Shown piece after piece: positions 25,345 through 34,854 of a stretch of 64,000 bases of DNA. The stretch is from Pseudanabaena mucicola str. Chao 1806 (GTDB lineage: Bacteria; Cyanobacteriota; Cyanobacteriia; Pseudanabaenales; Pseudanabaenaceae). Each line of letters begins with the position of its first letter. Within the stretch, counting starts at the first letter, position 1. The stretch spans positions 3,520,001-3,584,000 of the forward strand of contig NZ_CP097329.1 of NCBI RefSeq assembly GCF_030323025.1, read 5' to 3'. The notes below the pieces were generated by a model, which searched no databases, was not told the origin of the DNA, and was given only the letters and a program-made list of their open reading frames with translations. Made by a program: the position numbers and the translations under genes.

Positions 25345-25391
25345 ATTGCCCTTACGATACTGGTTTCGTTTAAGCCTTATAAACGATGAAT

Positions 25392-25874
25392 TCACAAAAG
25401 ATTAAAGAAATCTGAATCTATCTCATAGCCTAGACTTTGAGTCATTTGCTGTAACTTTGCCATGCTTTCAAAGCCGCGTGATTTGAGCCAGAGAGAAATC
25501 GTGAATACCTTCTGCATGACAAAAAGCTCTAATGCTTCAGGATTGTATTGCAGCACATAGCCATCACCTTCGCGCTTAAATTCGTGGGGGACTAGCATTG
25601 CGGTATATCGGCTGAGTTCTAAACGCCAATCGAGGAGATAGCTAAACCAAGGATAAGTGGCATCGAGACGCACAAACCAGAGACGCACTTCCGAGATTTC
25701 CGATAATTCACGAGGGTCACCATCTTCCTTATCCCAGACAAGTTCAATTTGAAATGAGCGATCGCTTTCTGGCGTTTCATCCCAATTAGCTAATAACTTC
25801 TCGATCGCAATTTTAGCAGGAGTAATATCGAGGGATTCAATGCAAGCTTGACTGATATAGATGATGGTAGACAT
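25392..25874 (-). CDS. CRR6-family NdhI maturation factor
   Basis: A 160-aa soluble protein matching the CRR6/DUF1817 family of cyanobacteria and chloroplasts: PRELSEISEVRLWFVRLDA, YPWFSYLLDWRLELSRYTAMLVPH and YNPEALELFVMQKVF (in parts). CRR6 helps assemble the NdhI subunit into NDH-1. Downstream and upstream genes are unrelated. An inverted repeat (25896-25920) lies just before the start. Confidence 0.85.
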   Translation of the reverse strand: MSTIIYISQACIESLDITPAKIAIEKLLANWDETPESDRSFQIELVWDKEDGDPRELSEISEVRLWFVRLDATYPWFSYLLDWRLELSRYTAMLVPHEFKREGDGYVLQYNPEALELFVMQKVFTISLWLKSRGFESMAKLQQMTQSLGYEIDSDFFNLL

Positions 25875-25925
25875 AGTATTTTCTCAATAGATAATTAATG
25901 CGTCGCACTGCGACGCATTACAGAG

Positions 25926-26897
25926 TTATTTCTTAGGTAAATTTTCACGCGGATCGAAGGATTGAACTTTGAGCAATTGTTCGTAAAGTTCTCGTTCGCG
26001 GTTGCTAGGATTTTTGGGAACGACGATCTGGATTTCTACATATTGATCGCCAAAGGTTCTCGTATCCTTGGGAAAGCCCTTACCAGAGAGGCGCAATTGT
26101 TGCCCCGACTTCACCGCAGGGGGAATCGTCAGTTTGACTAGGCCGCTTAGGGTTGGGACTTCCACCTGAACACCCAAAACCGACTCGCTAGGAGAAATTG
26201 GTAATTGACAACGAATATCGGAACCTTCGAGTGTAAAGAAAGGATGAGGCTTGAGGATGATTTTTAGATAGAGATCGCCGCCTGATGCACCTTGACCTTT
26301 GAGGCGGATTCTCTGACCAGAGAGGACACCTGCGGGCATATTCACCTCAAGCGATCGCCCATCCTCAAGACGAATTCTTTCACGACCACCGACATAGGCG
26401 CGTTCGAGAGGTAATTCTAAGACAGCTTCGGAATCACGGCGAGGGTTGGGACGGGGTGGAGCTTGAGTATTAGTGCGATAGGAGGATGCACCACCCGTAT
26501 CTTGGGCGCGCTCGTTAGTGCGGAATTTACCCAGCAATTGATCGACAAATTCTTGGAAATCGTTATACTGGCTAAAGTCCACATCGCCAGTGTAGCCACC
26601 ACGTTCAAAGTCGGACGTGTAGGGTTCGCGGGATGAGGGAGTGCGTCCGCCTGATCCTTGGAATCCGCCTTGTTTCCAATATTGTCCAAAGCGATCATAC
26701 TGTTGCCGCTTCGTGGTATCAGACAGTACCTCATAGGCTTCACCAATATCTTTAAAGCGTTCTTCGGCTGCCTTGTCATTGGGATTCAGGTCGGGATGAT
26801 ATTTTCGCGCTAACCTGCGATAGGAGCGCTTGATTTCGTCAGCCGTAGCTGTCTTCGGTACACCGAGGATTTCATAGTAATTGCGAAAGTTTTGCAT
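25926..26897 (-). CDS. DnaJ-type co-chaperone (J-domain plus C-terminal domains, no zinc finger)
   Basis: A 323-aa protein. The J domain is at residues 5-70 with the HPD motif (RKYHPDLNP), then a G/F/S-rich linker with tyrosines, then two DnaJ C-terminal domains ([39 protein letters not shown]; in parts). The absence of CXXCXGXG zinc repeats makes it a type II (DnaJB/CbpA-like) co-chaperone of DnaK. Confidence 0.93.
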   Translation of the reverse strand: MQNFRNYYEILGVPKTATADEIKRSYRRLARKYHPDLNPNDKAAEERFKDIGEAYEVLSDTTKRQQYDRFGQYWKQGGFQGSGGRTPSSREPYTSDFERGGYTGDVDFSQYNDFQEFVDQLLGKFRTNERAQDTGGASSYRTNTQAPPRPNPRRDSEAVLELPLERAYVGGRERIRLEDGRSLEVNMPAGVLSGQRIRLKGQGASGGDLYLKIILKPHPFFTLEGSDIRCQLPISPSESVLGVQVEVPTLSGLVKLTIPPAVKSGQQLRLSGKGFPKDTRTFGDQYVEIQIVVPKNPSNRERELYEQLLKVQSFDPRENLPKK

Positions 26898-26977
26898 ATT
26901 TCCCGAACTGCAAACAAGGAGATAACTTAGCTTACCCTATCGTTGCTTTTGGAAATGCCAAGGGTATTTTCAAAAGG

Positions 26978-28324
26978 TCAGATCCAGCTACGCAACCACA
27001 TTAACATGGGTAAATAACCCGATGAGATCGGTAAACCGATATAAATCGGTAACCAAAATAAAAAGGCGATCGCTACAATTGCAAAAATTCCACTACCGAA
27101 CACTCGCGTATTTGGTATAGGAGATCGCCAAAGGAGCGACACCAACAGGGCAAGGGCTGCAAAAGCAAATACCGATGCAGGCATATAGTGATACAAAAAG
27201 ATACATCGTTTGCTCAAGCTCCATGGCAACCAATGCGCTAAAAAGCTAGCGGTTACATAAAGCATCAGCCACAATAATTGTGATCGCTCTCGCGATGGTA
27301 TTTGGGTTATAGATGTAGGAGGAAATCTAAATTTCGAGGCAATGACGAAACTGAGGCAAATTAGCAAAGCGATCGCGCTGAGCCAATATAAAAAGGGATT
27401 GCCCATCGCATGGACAAATTCCACCATGCTATTGGGGCGATTTTCAAAAAAGTAAGCGATCGGGCGAATTAATAACACCCAACTCCACCAAGACGAACAG
27501 TAGGGATGAATTGGTTCAGTTTTACCGACTCCTAAGTTTTGATGAAAGCCAATAATCTGACGATGCAATTCCCAAATATCGCGCTCAGGATTAATCATTA
27601 AATGGGGAAGCCACTGCACGAAATAGAAAGCAATCGGCACAATGATTAAGCCAATGACGATCTGCGCTGCATTTAAGGTTTGGCGATAGCGCGACCATGC
27701 GTAACCAGCGATCACCATAATGCCAATAATATAAGCCAAGCCTGTCCATTTCACGCTTACGGATGCACCAAACATCAAGCCTGTAATCAATGTCCAGAAC
27801 CAACGCTGTCGTGATCGCTTTAGCGCCAAAACCATACATAACTGACTGATCATCCCGAAGAACAAAATATAAATATTGATCAAGCCAAACCGTGACTCCA
27901 CCAATAACAAACCATCCATCACAATAAACCAGCCAGTTAGCCATGCCCAACTGCGGCGATCGCTCAGTTGCCACACAAATTCATAGGTAATTAAGGGTAG
28001 CAGTGAACCAGCTAGTGCTGTCATACAGCGATAACCCAAGGGCGCGTAACCAAAAAGCTGAATACCTAAGGAAATGATGTATTTGGCTAGGGGCGGATGC
28101 GCGTCGAATAGAGTCTCACCACGCAAATAGTTTTGTGCAAACTTTGGGTAATAAACCTCATCAAAAACTATATCCGCAGTGCCATCAATATTCCAAAATC
28201 TCGTACCAAAGGCAACCAATGCGATCGCCATTACTCCAAATACAGGATGAGTCGATAGCCAAATTAAGCGATCAGAGAAACGAGCAAGGGGAGTAATAAA
28301 GTTGCTTTCTCTCCAATGGCTCAT
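26978..28324 (-). CDS. GT39-type protein/lipid mannosyltransferase (PMT family)
   Basis: A membrane glycosyltransferase of about 448 aa, starting at the ATG at 28324 (MSHWRES); an upstream start at 28369 would overlap the next gene. The FDEVYYPKFAQNYLRGE loop with the acidic DE pair, DAHPPLAKY and about 10 membrane helices match the dolichyl/polyprenyl-phosphate-mannose transferases of GT39. A C-terminal four-helix domain is present. Acceptor unknown. Confidence 0.85.
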   Translation of the reverse strand: MSHWRESNFITPLARFSDRLIWLSTHPVFGVMAIALVAFGTRFWNIDGTADIVFDEVYYPKFAQNYLRGETLFDAHPPLAKYIISLGIQLFGYAPLGYRCMTALAGSLLPLITYEFVWQLSDRRSWAWLTGWFIVMDGLLLVESRFGLINIYILFFGMISQLCMVLALKRSRQRWFWTLITGLMFGASVSVKWTGLAYIIGIMVIAGYAWSRYRQTLNAAQIVIGLIIVPIAFYFVQWLPHLMINPERDIWELHRQIIGFHQNLGVGKTEPIHPYCSSWWSWVLLIRPIAYFFENRPNSMVEFVHAMGNPFLYWLSAIALLICLSFVIASKFRFPPTSITQIPSRERSQLLWLMLYVTASFLAHWLPWSLSKRCIFLYHYMPASVFAFAALALLVSLLWRSPIPNTRVFGSGIFAIVAIAFLFWLPIYIGLPISSGYLPMLMWLRSWI

Positions 28325-28343
28325 ATCAAGATTATCTTCAAAG

Positions 28344-29108
28344 TTATTTACCCGCCTTGATTTGAGCAACTAGTCCTTCTAAATCCTGAATATTAGGCAC
28401 TCCAGAGAAAAATACGCCATTAATTACAAAGGAAGGTGTACCGCGTACCCCTAAAGACTTGCCAAGCTCAAAATCTTTCTTGAGTGCTTCTTTCGCTTCA
28501 TTACTCTTGCGATCGCGATTAAATTTATTGATATCAAGCTTTAAATTCTTGGCGAGTTCTACATAAAACTCTTCACCCAATTTGCTCTGTTGCTCGAACA
28601 AAGCATCATGATATTCCCAAAACTTACCCTGCTGAAAAGCAGCCCATGATGCGAGTGCCGCAGGTTCAGCCTGTTGATGAATTTGCTTCAGAGGGAAATG
28701 CTTATATACCAAAGTGACATCATTGCCATTTTTTGCCATGAATTCCTTAACGACCTCATGAGCCTTAGCGCAATAGGGACATTCAAAATCCGAGAACTCC
28801 GCCATAATGATTTTCTGGCTGCTTGCACCTGTCACAGGAGCATTACGAAGCAATAAACGTGGTTCTTGGCGAATTTGAGATAGTACTTTTTCGCGAGCTT
28901 GCTCTTCCTGTTGAGCTTGCCCTCTTTGGTAAGCCTGTACTGAATCCAAAATTACCTGTGGATTTTTGCGGAGAATCTCTAAAACTTTTGCTTCAAACTG
29001 AGCATCGGACAATTGAGCGCTTGCGGATTGCCCTGACGAAGCACAGCTTGTCACAATTAATAAGAGGGCAACTAAGGCTGATAGGAAATAGGGTTTGACA
29101 CGCATCAC
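28344..29108 (-). CDS. DsbA-like thioredoxin-fold lipoprotein
   Basis: A 254-aa protein with a lipobox (LLLIVTSCAS, Cys about residue 22) and a DsbA/Com-like thioredoxin domain: FSDFECPYCAKAHEVV (CPYC active site near residue 114) and GVRGTPSFVINGVFFSG with the cis-Pro. It is probably a periplasmic disulfide oxidoreductase. The stop lies 20 bp before the mannosyltransferase start, suggesting co-transcription. Confidence 0.9.
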   Translation of the reverse strand: MMRVKPYFLSALVALLLIVTSCASSGQSASAQLSDAQFEAKVLEILRKNPQVILDSVQAYQRGQAQQEEQAREKVLSQIRQEPRLLLRNAPVTGASSQKIIMAEFSDFECPYCAKAHEVVKEFMAKNGNDVTLVYKHFPLKQIHQQAEPAALASWAAFQQGKFWEYHDALFEQQSKLGEEFYVELAKNLKLDINKFNRDRKSNEAKEALKKDFELGKSLGVRGTPSFVINGVFFSGVPNIQDLEGLVAQIKAGK

Positions 29109-29299
29109 AAAAATATCACAATTAGAAGGTGTAATTCTTTTCGTCTTAGTTTATCCCAATTCACCGAAGTGTCATCACCCTTCAGTAAATGGGAACATCT
29201 CACTTTAACGCAGTCATTTTACTAAGCCAAGAACAAGGTGCTTATGCCCATTGCCTTTACAAATAGGACTTACGCATCGAGTATTGAAATCGATATCAA

Positions 29300-29420
29300 T
29301 GTTACTTACTCTTGATCCAATCAAGATGTGTTGGCAAATATGCAAAACTTAGAACTTTGACACTCCCCGCACTGAAGTGACGGGGATTCCTGATTCAGCG
29401 AGACAACTTGCCAGATAGAC
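29300..29420 (-). ncRNA. candidate omega-RNA 3' part and guide of TnpB
   Basis: By family rules the guide RNA scaffold covers the end of tnpB and the right-end hairpin (29364-29384) and the guide is the flanking DNA beyond TCAA, here AAGTTCTAAGTTTTGCATAT reading leftward on the minus strand from 29356. This is inferred from ISDra2-like elements; boundaries were not determined. Confidence 0.45.
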
Positions 29421-30650
29421 TTGCATCTAATTGGTAGAGGTCGAACTCTCTACAGGCGTGAATTTGGGTATGCCCTACCCTATTTAGACCAATAGCTAAA
29501 ATATTCAGAGCCGCATTGTGGTCACGGTCTAATACAGTGCCACAAGGCCCACAGTGATGAGTACGCTGACTCAAAGTTTTGACAACTTGCTTACCGCAGT
29601 TTGAGCAGTTTTGGCTTGTATATTGGGGCGGTACAGCCACAGTAACCTTGCCAAATACCTTGCCAAAATATTCAACCCATTGGCAAAACATTGACCAGCT
29701 TGCATCACTGATCGACTTAGCTAATTTGTGGTTTTTAACCATGTTGCGAATTTGCAAATCTTCATAGGCAATCAGGTCGTTAGACCTCACTACGCACCTT
29801 GCAGTCTTTACCGCAAAGTCTTTACGCTGCCTACTTACTTGCAAATGCTTTTTGGCTAATCGTTTAATTGCTTTACGGCGATTAGCAGATCCCTCTTTAC
29901 GCTTAGAAACCTTGCGCTGCAATTTTTTGAGTTGACGCTCTGACTTTCTAAGATAGCGAGGATTCTCAACTACTTCGCCTTTTGAGTCAGTGTAGAAGTG
30001 ATTAAGTCCAACATCCAATCCGATTGTGGTTTGAGTCGGCTCTATTTCTTCACGCCGATCAACATCAACACAGAATTGAGCATAGTAACCATCAGCCCGT
30101 CTTACCAGTCTGATTCGTTTTATCTGCTCTATCTGGTAGAAATTAAGGTCACGACTACCAACTAATTTGAGCTTGCCAATCTTAAAGCCATCAGTCAAAG
30201 TTAGATGTTTCCGATCTTCACTAAGCTTCCATCCTGAAGTTTTGTATTCCACAGAATGACCACGCTTCTTGAATCTGGGAAAACCTTTCTTCCCCGATAT
30301 CTTCTTTTTGCAGTTCTCAAAGAACCGATTAATTACTGACCATGCTCTCTCAGCACTGGCTTGTCTGGCTTGAGCATTTAGCTTTTTCGCAAACTCAAAC
30401 TCTTTGGCAAGCACAGCGCAGTATTTATTCAGGTCGTACTTGTCGCTATCCTTTACATCCATCCATAGCCTTAAAGCCTTATTCCGCACAAACAGAGCAG
30501 TACGAATTGCCTCATCGATGAGGTTGTACTGTTCTGTTTTGCCTTTTAGTTTTACTTCGAGGACTAACATCGATTTGTAGAATCTTATGCTGTATATTGT
30601 AGCATAGATTAATACAAAGCCGTCCTAGAAGGACGGGGTTTTAGACCCAA
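29357..30650 (-). mobile_element. IS200/IS605-group element with tnpB only (IS1341-type)
   Basis: TnpB is flanked on its 5' side by a short hairpin CCGTCCTTCTAGGACGG (30619-30635) and on its 3' side by CCCCGTCACTTCAGTGCGGGG (29364-29384), ending in TCAA at 29360-29357. These match the subterminal hairpins of IS605-type left and right ends. There is no tnpA, so it could move only with help in trans. The 5' end abuts or overlaps the stop codon of the downstream hydrolase gene; the exact left boundary is uncertain. Confidence 0.8.
29395..30570 (-). CDS. tnpB: TnpB, RNA-guided nuclease of IS200/IS605 elements
   Basis: A 391-aa protein of normal TnpB length, intact. RuvC catalytic residues are D186 (TTIGLDVGLN), E270 (LIAYEDLQ) and D350 (DRDHNAALNIL). 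The zinc finger is C322-C325 / C340-C343. TnpB proteins are known to cut DNA guided by an omega-RNA from the 3' end of the gene and adjacent right end. The stop lies just before the right-end hairpin, as usual. Confidence 0.93.
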   Translation of the reverse strand: MLVLEVKLKGKTEQYNLIDEAIRTALFVRNKALRLWMDVKDSDKYDLNKYCAVLAKEFEFAKKLNAQARQASAERAWSVINRFFENCKKKISGKKGFPRFKKRGHSVEYKTSGWKLSEDRKHLTLTDGFKIGKLKLVGSRDLNFYQIEQIKRIRLVRRADGYYAQFCVDVDRREEIEPTQTTIGLDVGLNHFYTDSKGEVVENPRYLRKSERQLKKLQRKVSKRKEGSANRRKAIKRLAKKHLQVSRQRKDFAVKTARCVVRSNDLIAYEDLQIRNMVKNHKLAKSISDASWSMFCQWVEYFGKVFGKVTVAVPPQYTSQNCSNCGKQVVKTLSQRTHHCGPCGTVLDRDHNAALNILAIGLNRVGHTQIHACREFDLYQLDASLSGKLSR

Positions 30651-31588
30651 TTTCCCGATAAATTTGGGTTCGAGCCCAGCATCGAACTCAAATTTTGTGC
30701 AGCAGCTACTTTTAGCAAAATATCATTAACTACATCTGGCACTTCATCCTGTGGACAATGCCCTGCATTGGGAATATCTATAAATTCTTTTACACAGGCA
30801 AATTTTGTAAAAGACTCACGCCCCAATGCTATCGGTTCCCATGGATCGCGATCGCCCCACAAGACAACCGCCTCGCAGGGCAAAATTGCCAACAAATCCT
30901 CTGGTCTTGGTCCCTGTGAATAGCGTACAAACGCCATAAATACATCGACGGCATTCGGATTTTGAGCAGGCTTGACTAATATCTCAACTAATTCATCGGT
31001 AATTGCTTCTGAGTGAATGTAAGCTTGTGCCAAAATTTGGCGGACAGATTTGGGTTGTCGCACTTGATCGAAAAATAATTTGGCGATCGCTCGCACGCCC
31101 AAAAGATTTTGAACCGCCTTCACCCCTAAACGCCGAAACCAAGGCATCGCCAATTGATTTTTTTCTTGTAATAGCCGCAATGAACAATTGATTAGTACTG
31201 TTTTAGTAATTAGATCTGGAGCCAAGATTGCCGCCTGCATCGCTACCACTGCACCGATGGAGTTGCCAACGAGAATAGCGCGATCGCCCACTACCTCGCG
31301 CACAAAATCCACAATCTGTTGTCCCCAAGTCTCAAAGGTATAGGCAAGCTCATTAGGCTTAGGCTGTGCTGAAGAGCCAAAACCGATCAAATCGATCGCA
31401 TAGACTCGATGACGTTCCGCCAAAACTGGGACATTCTTCCGCCAATGTCCCACTGATGCCCCAAATCCATGAATTAAGATCAATATGGGACTGTCTAAAT
31501 TTTTTGCTAATCCCTCAGCACAATAACCAATCTCATAGCCTCGCCATGTCCAAAAGCGATCGGCAAACTTGCGATATTCAACAACCAT
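30641..31588 (-). CDS. alpha/beta-fold hydrolase
   Basis: A 315-aa protein with the hydrolase pattern LILIHGFGASVGHWRKN (oxyanion loop), nucleophile elbow VGNSIGA (Ser near residue 112), Asp in LWGDRDPWEP and His in NAGHCPQDE. It resembles the cyanobacterial/plastid alpha/beta hydrolases related to pheophytinase-like and haloalkane-dehalogenase-like groups, but the substrate is unknown. The last codons run up to the TnpB element, so the natural C-terminus may have been changed by its insertion. Confidence 0.87.
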   Translation of the reverse strand: MVVEYRKFADRFWTWRGYEIGYCAEGLAKNLDSPILILIHGFGASVGHWRKNVPVLAERHRVYAIDLIGFGSSAQPKPNELAYTFETWGQQIVDFVREVVGDRAILVGNSIGAVVAMQAAILAPDLITKTVLINCSLRLLQEKNQLAMPWFRRLGVKAVQNLLGVRAIAKLFFDQVRQPKSVRQILAQAYIHSEAITDELVEILVKPAQNPNAVDVFMAFVRYSQGPRPEDLLAILPCEAVVLWGDRDPWEPIALGRESFTKFACVKEFIDIPNAGHCPQDEVPDVVNDILLKVAAAQNLSSMLGSNPNLSGNWV

Positions 31589-31877
31589 TAAGATTACTTA
31601 TTGTTTATAAAATATAAAGAAATTTGAACACCTGAGAATTCAGATGGCTTTTGACTGTTGGCAGCAACTATCGTTAGCTTGAAACTGTTACTCAAGGTTT
31701 GAAAAAAGGTAAACTTATGTGAAGCAAGTAGAACTAGCTAATTTCGCCTATCCTATCATTGACTAGAGGTTAGCCTCTTGTAATTTTATTTAGCTTATTT
31801 AGACCTGAACTCATTGTATTGTGATTTCTACCTTGGCATGGACAAAGTAAAAATCTTAAATACAAACAAAATATAAG

Positions 31878-31960
31878 TGGTAGTCATGCAATGTAATTGT
31901 GTTGCGGGCGCTTCGCGCCCGCAACACAATTACTAAAAAAATTACTTTGCAGCACTACCA
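31878..31960. repeat. MITE-like 83-bp repeat, copy 1
   Basis: Ends TGGTAGT/ACTACCA are inverted. Inside is a GC-rich perfect hairpin with arms AATTGTGTTGCGGGCGC around TTCG. Nearly identical sequence occurs at 51186-51268. The 476-bp gap 31589-32064 otherwise contains no recognisable gene and must hold the cpcG promoter. Confidence 0.75.
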
Positions 31961-32064
31961 TATGAGTTTTGCAGTTTTTGGGTTGTCTCCAATTTAGAAA
32001 CTGCGATAAATTTGGCAATAAGTATTTTTAGAACTTTTCGATAATATTATTTGGAGATTTAAAC

Positions 32065-32820
32065 GTGGCGCTTCCTTTATTAGAATACGCTCCAGCATCG
32101 CAAAACACTCGCGTAACTGGTTTTACGGTAGGTAGTGATGAAACACCTCGCATCTACACTACCAATAATCTGCTCTCTAAAACTGAGCTAGATGATTTGA
32201 TCGAAGCTGCATATCGTCAAATTTTCTTCCATGCTTTTGCTGCGGATCGCGAAGTTACTTTAGAGTCGCAGTTGCGTTCTGGCAACCTCACCGTTAGACA
32301 GTTTGTGCGTGGACTAGTTCTTTCTAACACCTATAGAACCAGTTTCTATGAAAAAAACAGTAATTATCGCTTTGTAGAGCAAACTGTACAGCGTGTTCTC
32401 GGTCGAGCCGTTTACAGCGAGCGTGAAAAAATTGCTTGGTCTATCGTTGTAGCTACCAAGGGTATCCAAGGCTTTATCGATGCACTCATCAACAGTGACG
32501 AGTATCTTGAAGCATTTGGTGATGACACATTGCCTTACCAGCGTCGTCGGATTCTCCCTAGCCAAGCTATTGGGGAAAGACCCTTCAACATCGCTTCTCC
32601 TCGCTACGATGCTTACTATCGTGCTCAGTTAGGTTTCCCTCAAATCATTTGGCAAAATCAAGTTCGTGGTTATACCTCTGCCGACAGAAAGCCCCAAGCA
32701 GGCGATCCAGCATTGTTCTTGAACTTGGCTCGTAGCCTGAATATTCCTACATCCGCAGGAAGGGTTCTCTCTGCTCAGAATATTGATTATGAAAAGCTAG
32801 TTCCTTATCGTAAGAGCTAA
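32065..32820 (+). CDS. cpcG: phycobilisome rod-core linker polypeptide
   Basis: A 251-aa linker. It begins with [17 protein letters not shown] and contains the conserved linker (Pfam PBS_linker_poly) domain at about 20-150: [56 protein letters not shown] (in parts). The C-terminal region is typical of CpcG. It connects phycocyanin rods to the allophycocyanin core. GGAGATTT lies upstream of the start; a strong terminator follows at 32844-32884. Adjacent to a bilin lyase gene. Confidence 0.95.
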   Translation: MALPLLEYAPASQNTRVTGFTVGSDETPRIYTTNNLLSKTELDDLIEAAYRQIFFHAFAADREVTLESQLRSGNLTVRQFVRGLVLSNTYRTSFYEKNSNYRFVEQTVQRVLGRAVYSEREKIAWSIVVATKGIQGFIDALINSDEYLEAFGDDTLPYQRRRILPSQAIGERPFNIASPRYDAYYRAQLGFPQIIWQNQVRGYTSADRKPQAGDPALFLNLARSLNIPTSAGRVLSAQNIDYEKLVPYRKS

Positions 32821-32843
32821 ATTATTGGCTTAGGAGAGATTAT

Positions 32844-32884
32844 CCAAAACAAAAAGGGGCGCAATACGCCCCTTTTTGTTTTGG
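32844..32884 (+). terminator. intrinsic terminator of cpcG
   Basis: Perfect arms CCAAAACAAAAAGGGGCG / its complement, with a 5-nt loop and a T-rich 3' arm, 24 bp after the cpcG stop. Confidence 0.85.
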
Positions 32885-32990
32885 GAAGTTGCCAGCCAAA
32901 TAAACATCAAGATTTATGTCAGAATTAGCTAAACTTAACTTTTTTTGTTTTTTATTCTTTTACTAGCTTTTAGATCAACTTTTGTTGTAA

Positions 32991-33508
32991 TGGATATTCA
33001 TCAATTTCTCGAACTTTTTGTCGGTCGTTGGCGATCGCAGCGCAGCGATCATCAATTTGGTCAAGAAAATGGTAACGATGGTCGCTCTTTATTGGAAATC
33101 AATGCTCTAAGTGAAGATGATCCTGACTTAATCGCAATTTGCCAAAAATATGATGTTGATCCGCTTACCACTCGACACGCGGTCAGGACATCATGGGAAG
33201 AGGAGTCATTAAGTAGTATTAAACCCAAAGGTAGTGCTTTAATCGTCCCAGTACCAAATCCTATCTCACCTCACAAGGGCTTGATTTTAAGCAAGCAAGG
33301 CAAAGGGATCTATGAATTCGCGCAGGATGAGTCCTTGACCATTCACTCCGTCACATCGCAAGGGGTAGCCGAAGAACGCATTTGGTATGGCAATCCTAAT
33401 CTGCGCTTCCGTGTGGCTACTGTGTTACAGAGTAGTTATGTAGGAGATCGCCGCATTCAATCCTCCAAGTTTTATTCAGAGATTCGCATTCCCCGATCCA
33501 AACAATAA
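32991..33508 (+). CDS. CpcS/CpcU/CpeS-type phycobiliprotein lyase
   Basis: A 172-aa protein started at the ATG at 32991 (MDIHQFLELFVGRWRSQR); the longer frame from 32945 adds only a hydrophobic, unconserved stretch. The N-terminus, the DPD..C.KYDVDP block, WEEES, and the final EERIWYGNPNLRFRV...FYSEIR match lipocalin-fold bilin lyases that attach phycocyanobilin to cysteines of phycobiliproteins. Position after cpcG fits. The exact subfamily (S or U) is not resolved. Confidence 0.85.
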
Positions 33509-33550
33509 AACTAAAGATGGAACTTTAGTTCCATCTTTAGTTTTATTGTT
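33501..33550. terminator. perfect bidirectional terminator palindrome
   Basis: Two 24-nt arms (AACAATAAAACTAAAGATGG... and complement) with a 2-nt loop. It covers the lyase stop codon on the plus strand and the stop of a possible small gene on the minus strand. Confidence 0.8.
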
Positions 33551-33647
33551 TGAGAAAATGGGTTACTAATGTCCAGATCTCTAAACCGATAAAGCCTGCC
33601 AAAAAAATAAAAATTGCAATATTTAAACTAGTCTTAATTTTTTCCAT
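33543..33647 (-). CDS. candidate 34-aa single-helix membrane protein
   Basis: The frame MEKIKTSLNIAIF...THFLKQ has one central hydrophobic helix flanked by a charged N-terminus, the size of small photosynthetic or NDH-1 subunits. Support: helix pattern and a bidirectional terminator at its 3' end. Against: no clear Shine-Dalgarno and no family recognised. An overlapping plus-strand frame (33550-33747) is judged a shadow. Confidence 0.35.
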   Translation of the reverse strand: MEKIKTSLNIAIFIFLAGFIGLEIWTLVTHFLKQ

Positions 33648-33835
33648 TTTTGCCCATACAGTTATAACTTTGATAATTTATTTAAAGAGAGGTCATTTAC
33701 ACCCCTATTTAATTTTTATGTTCTGTTATATTACATGCTTAAATTAACCAAATAATTTTGACTAGACAAAACATCACTTAATCTAGTTGAGTTACACTTA
33801 ACCCTTATTACATTCAAGTGTGGGGATGTACTGCT

Positions 33836-34849
33836 GTGAATTGGCTTAAAAGGTTTAGTATCATCGGAACTACAGCGATCTCTTCCTTAGTGATCGCCCA
33901 TTCTGCGTCAGCACGCTATATAGTTTTTGTAGAAGGTAATGATTCAGCAACATTACAAAGAGTGAAGATAGTTTCACCAAAAGCTTTTGCGACTAAAGTC
34001 AACGGACAACCTGCAATTCAGGCAGGTACTTTTAATTCTGAGATCAGCGCGAATAATTTAGTAGCAGCTCTAAGCAACACTGGACTATCGCCTAAAAAAT
34101 ATTTCAGTACCTCAGGAGGAAAGGAAAGTAATGTTCAAGTACCTTTTACGGACACAACAACTTCAGTTGTTCCTTTGTCGAATAACCCGCAACAAGTGAT
34201 TATTCAACAAACTCCATTGCCTCAGACCATAAATTTCCAAGCAGAACCTCAATCACAGAACTATAGCTCTGCACTACAACAACCGATCTCCTACACGAAC
34301 CAGTATCAGCAAATCTCCACAAATACGGTTGTACCACAGGTACAGACACAGCAGGTATTAGTCCCTCGTTGGCAACAGGTATTGGTTCCCGAAACTAGAC
34401 AGGTTGTGACCCAAGCTCAGCTTGTCCAGACTGGCTATCCCCAATCAAGCTACGTTCAACCAACTAGTTATGTACAGCCTCAAACTGGATTTGTGCAGTC
34501 CTCAACGTCAATGCTAGCCCCTGCCAGCACATCTTACGATGGCTATGCACCCAGCACTAACCTATCTACTGTCCAAGCCCAACCCATAGTCAATGAAATC
34601 ACAACTGAGAAACAGTTACCTCAGCAAACTGTAAATCCTAACTATCGTTATATTGCCGCAGTGCCAGCCAAATTAAGTAATCAGTATTTGCTGACACAGG
34701 TGCGGCAGTATGTCCCTAATGCCTTTTTCACTAATTCTGGTCAGGGCACTTACATTCATGCAGGTGCTTATCAAAATCGTGACTCTGCCGAATCTGTGTC
34801 CCGCTATCTGCGATCGCAAGGGATTGACTCACGAGTGCTCTATTTCTAA
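33836..34849 (+). CDS. secreted SPOR-like repeat protein, Gln/Pro-rich
   Basis: A protein of about 337 aa from the GTG at 33836 (GGGGA 9 nt upstream), or 343 aa from GTG 33818. It has a signal peptide ending near SASARY, an N-terminal SPOR-like unit (VKIVSPKAFATKVNGQPAIQAGTFNSEISANNLVAAL; in parts), a long Gln/Ser/Tyr-rich middle with VLVPRWQQVLVPETRQ, and a C-terminal SPOR-like unit (GTYIHAGAYQNRDSAESVSRYLR). SPOR domains bind denuded peptidoglycan. Envelope role inferred. Confidence 0.72.
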   Translation: MNWLKRFSIIGTTAISSLVIAHSASARYIVFVEGNDSATLQRVKIVSPKAFATKVNGQPAIQAGTFNSEISANNLVAALSNTGLSPKKYFSTSGGKESNVQVPFTDTTTSVVPLSNNPQQVIIQQTPLPQTINFQAEPQSQNYSSALQQPISYTNQYQQISTNTVVPQVQTQQVLVPRWQQVLVPETRQVVTQAQLVQTGYPQSSYVQPTSYVQPQTGFVQSSTSMLAPASTSYDGYAPSTNLSTVQAQPIVNEITTEKQLPQQTVNPNYRYIAAVPAKLSNQYLLTQVRQYVPNAFFTNSGQGTYIHAGAYQNRDSAESVSRYLRSQGIDSRVLYF

Positions 34850-34854
34850 AACCA

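Noticed and set aside
33550-33747. 65-aa plus-strand frame
   Set aside because: It starts inside the terminator palindrome and lacks a ribosome binding site; the minus-strand 34-aa frame is more plausible.
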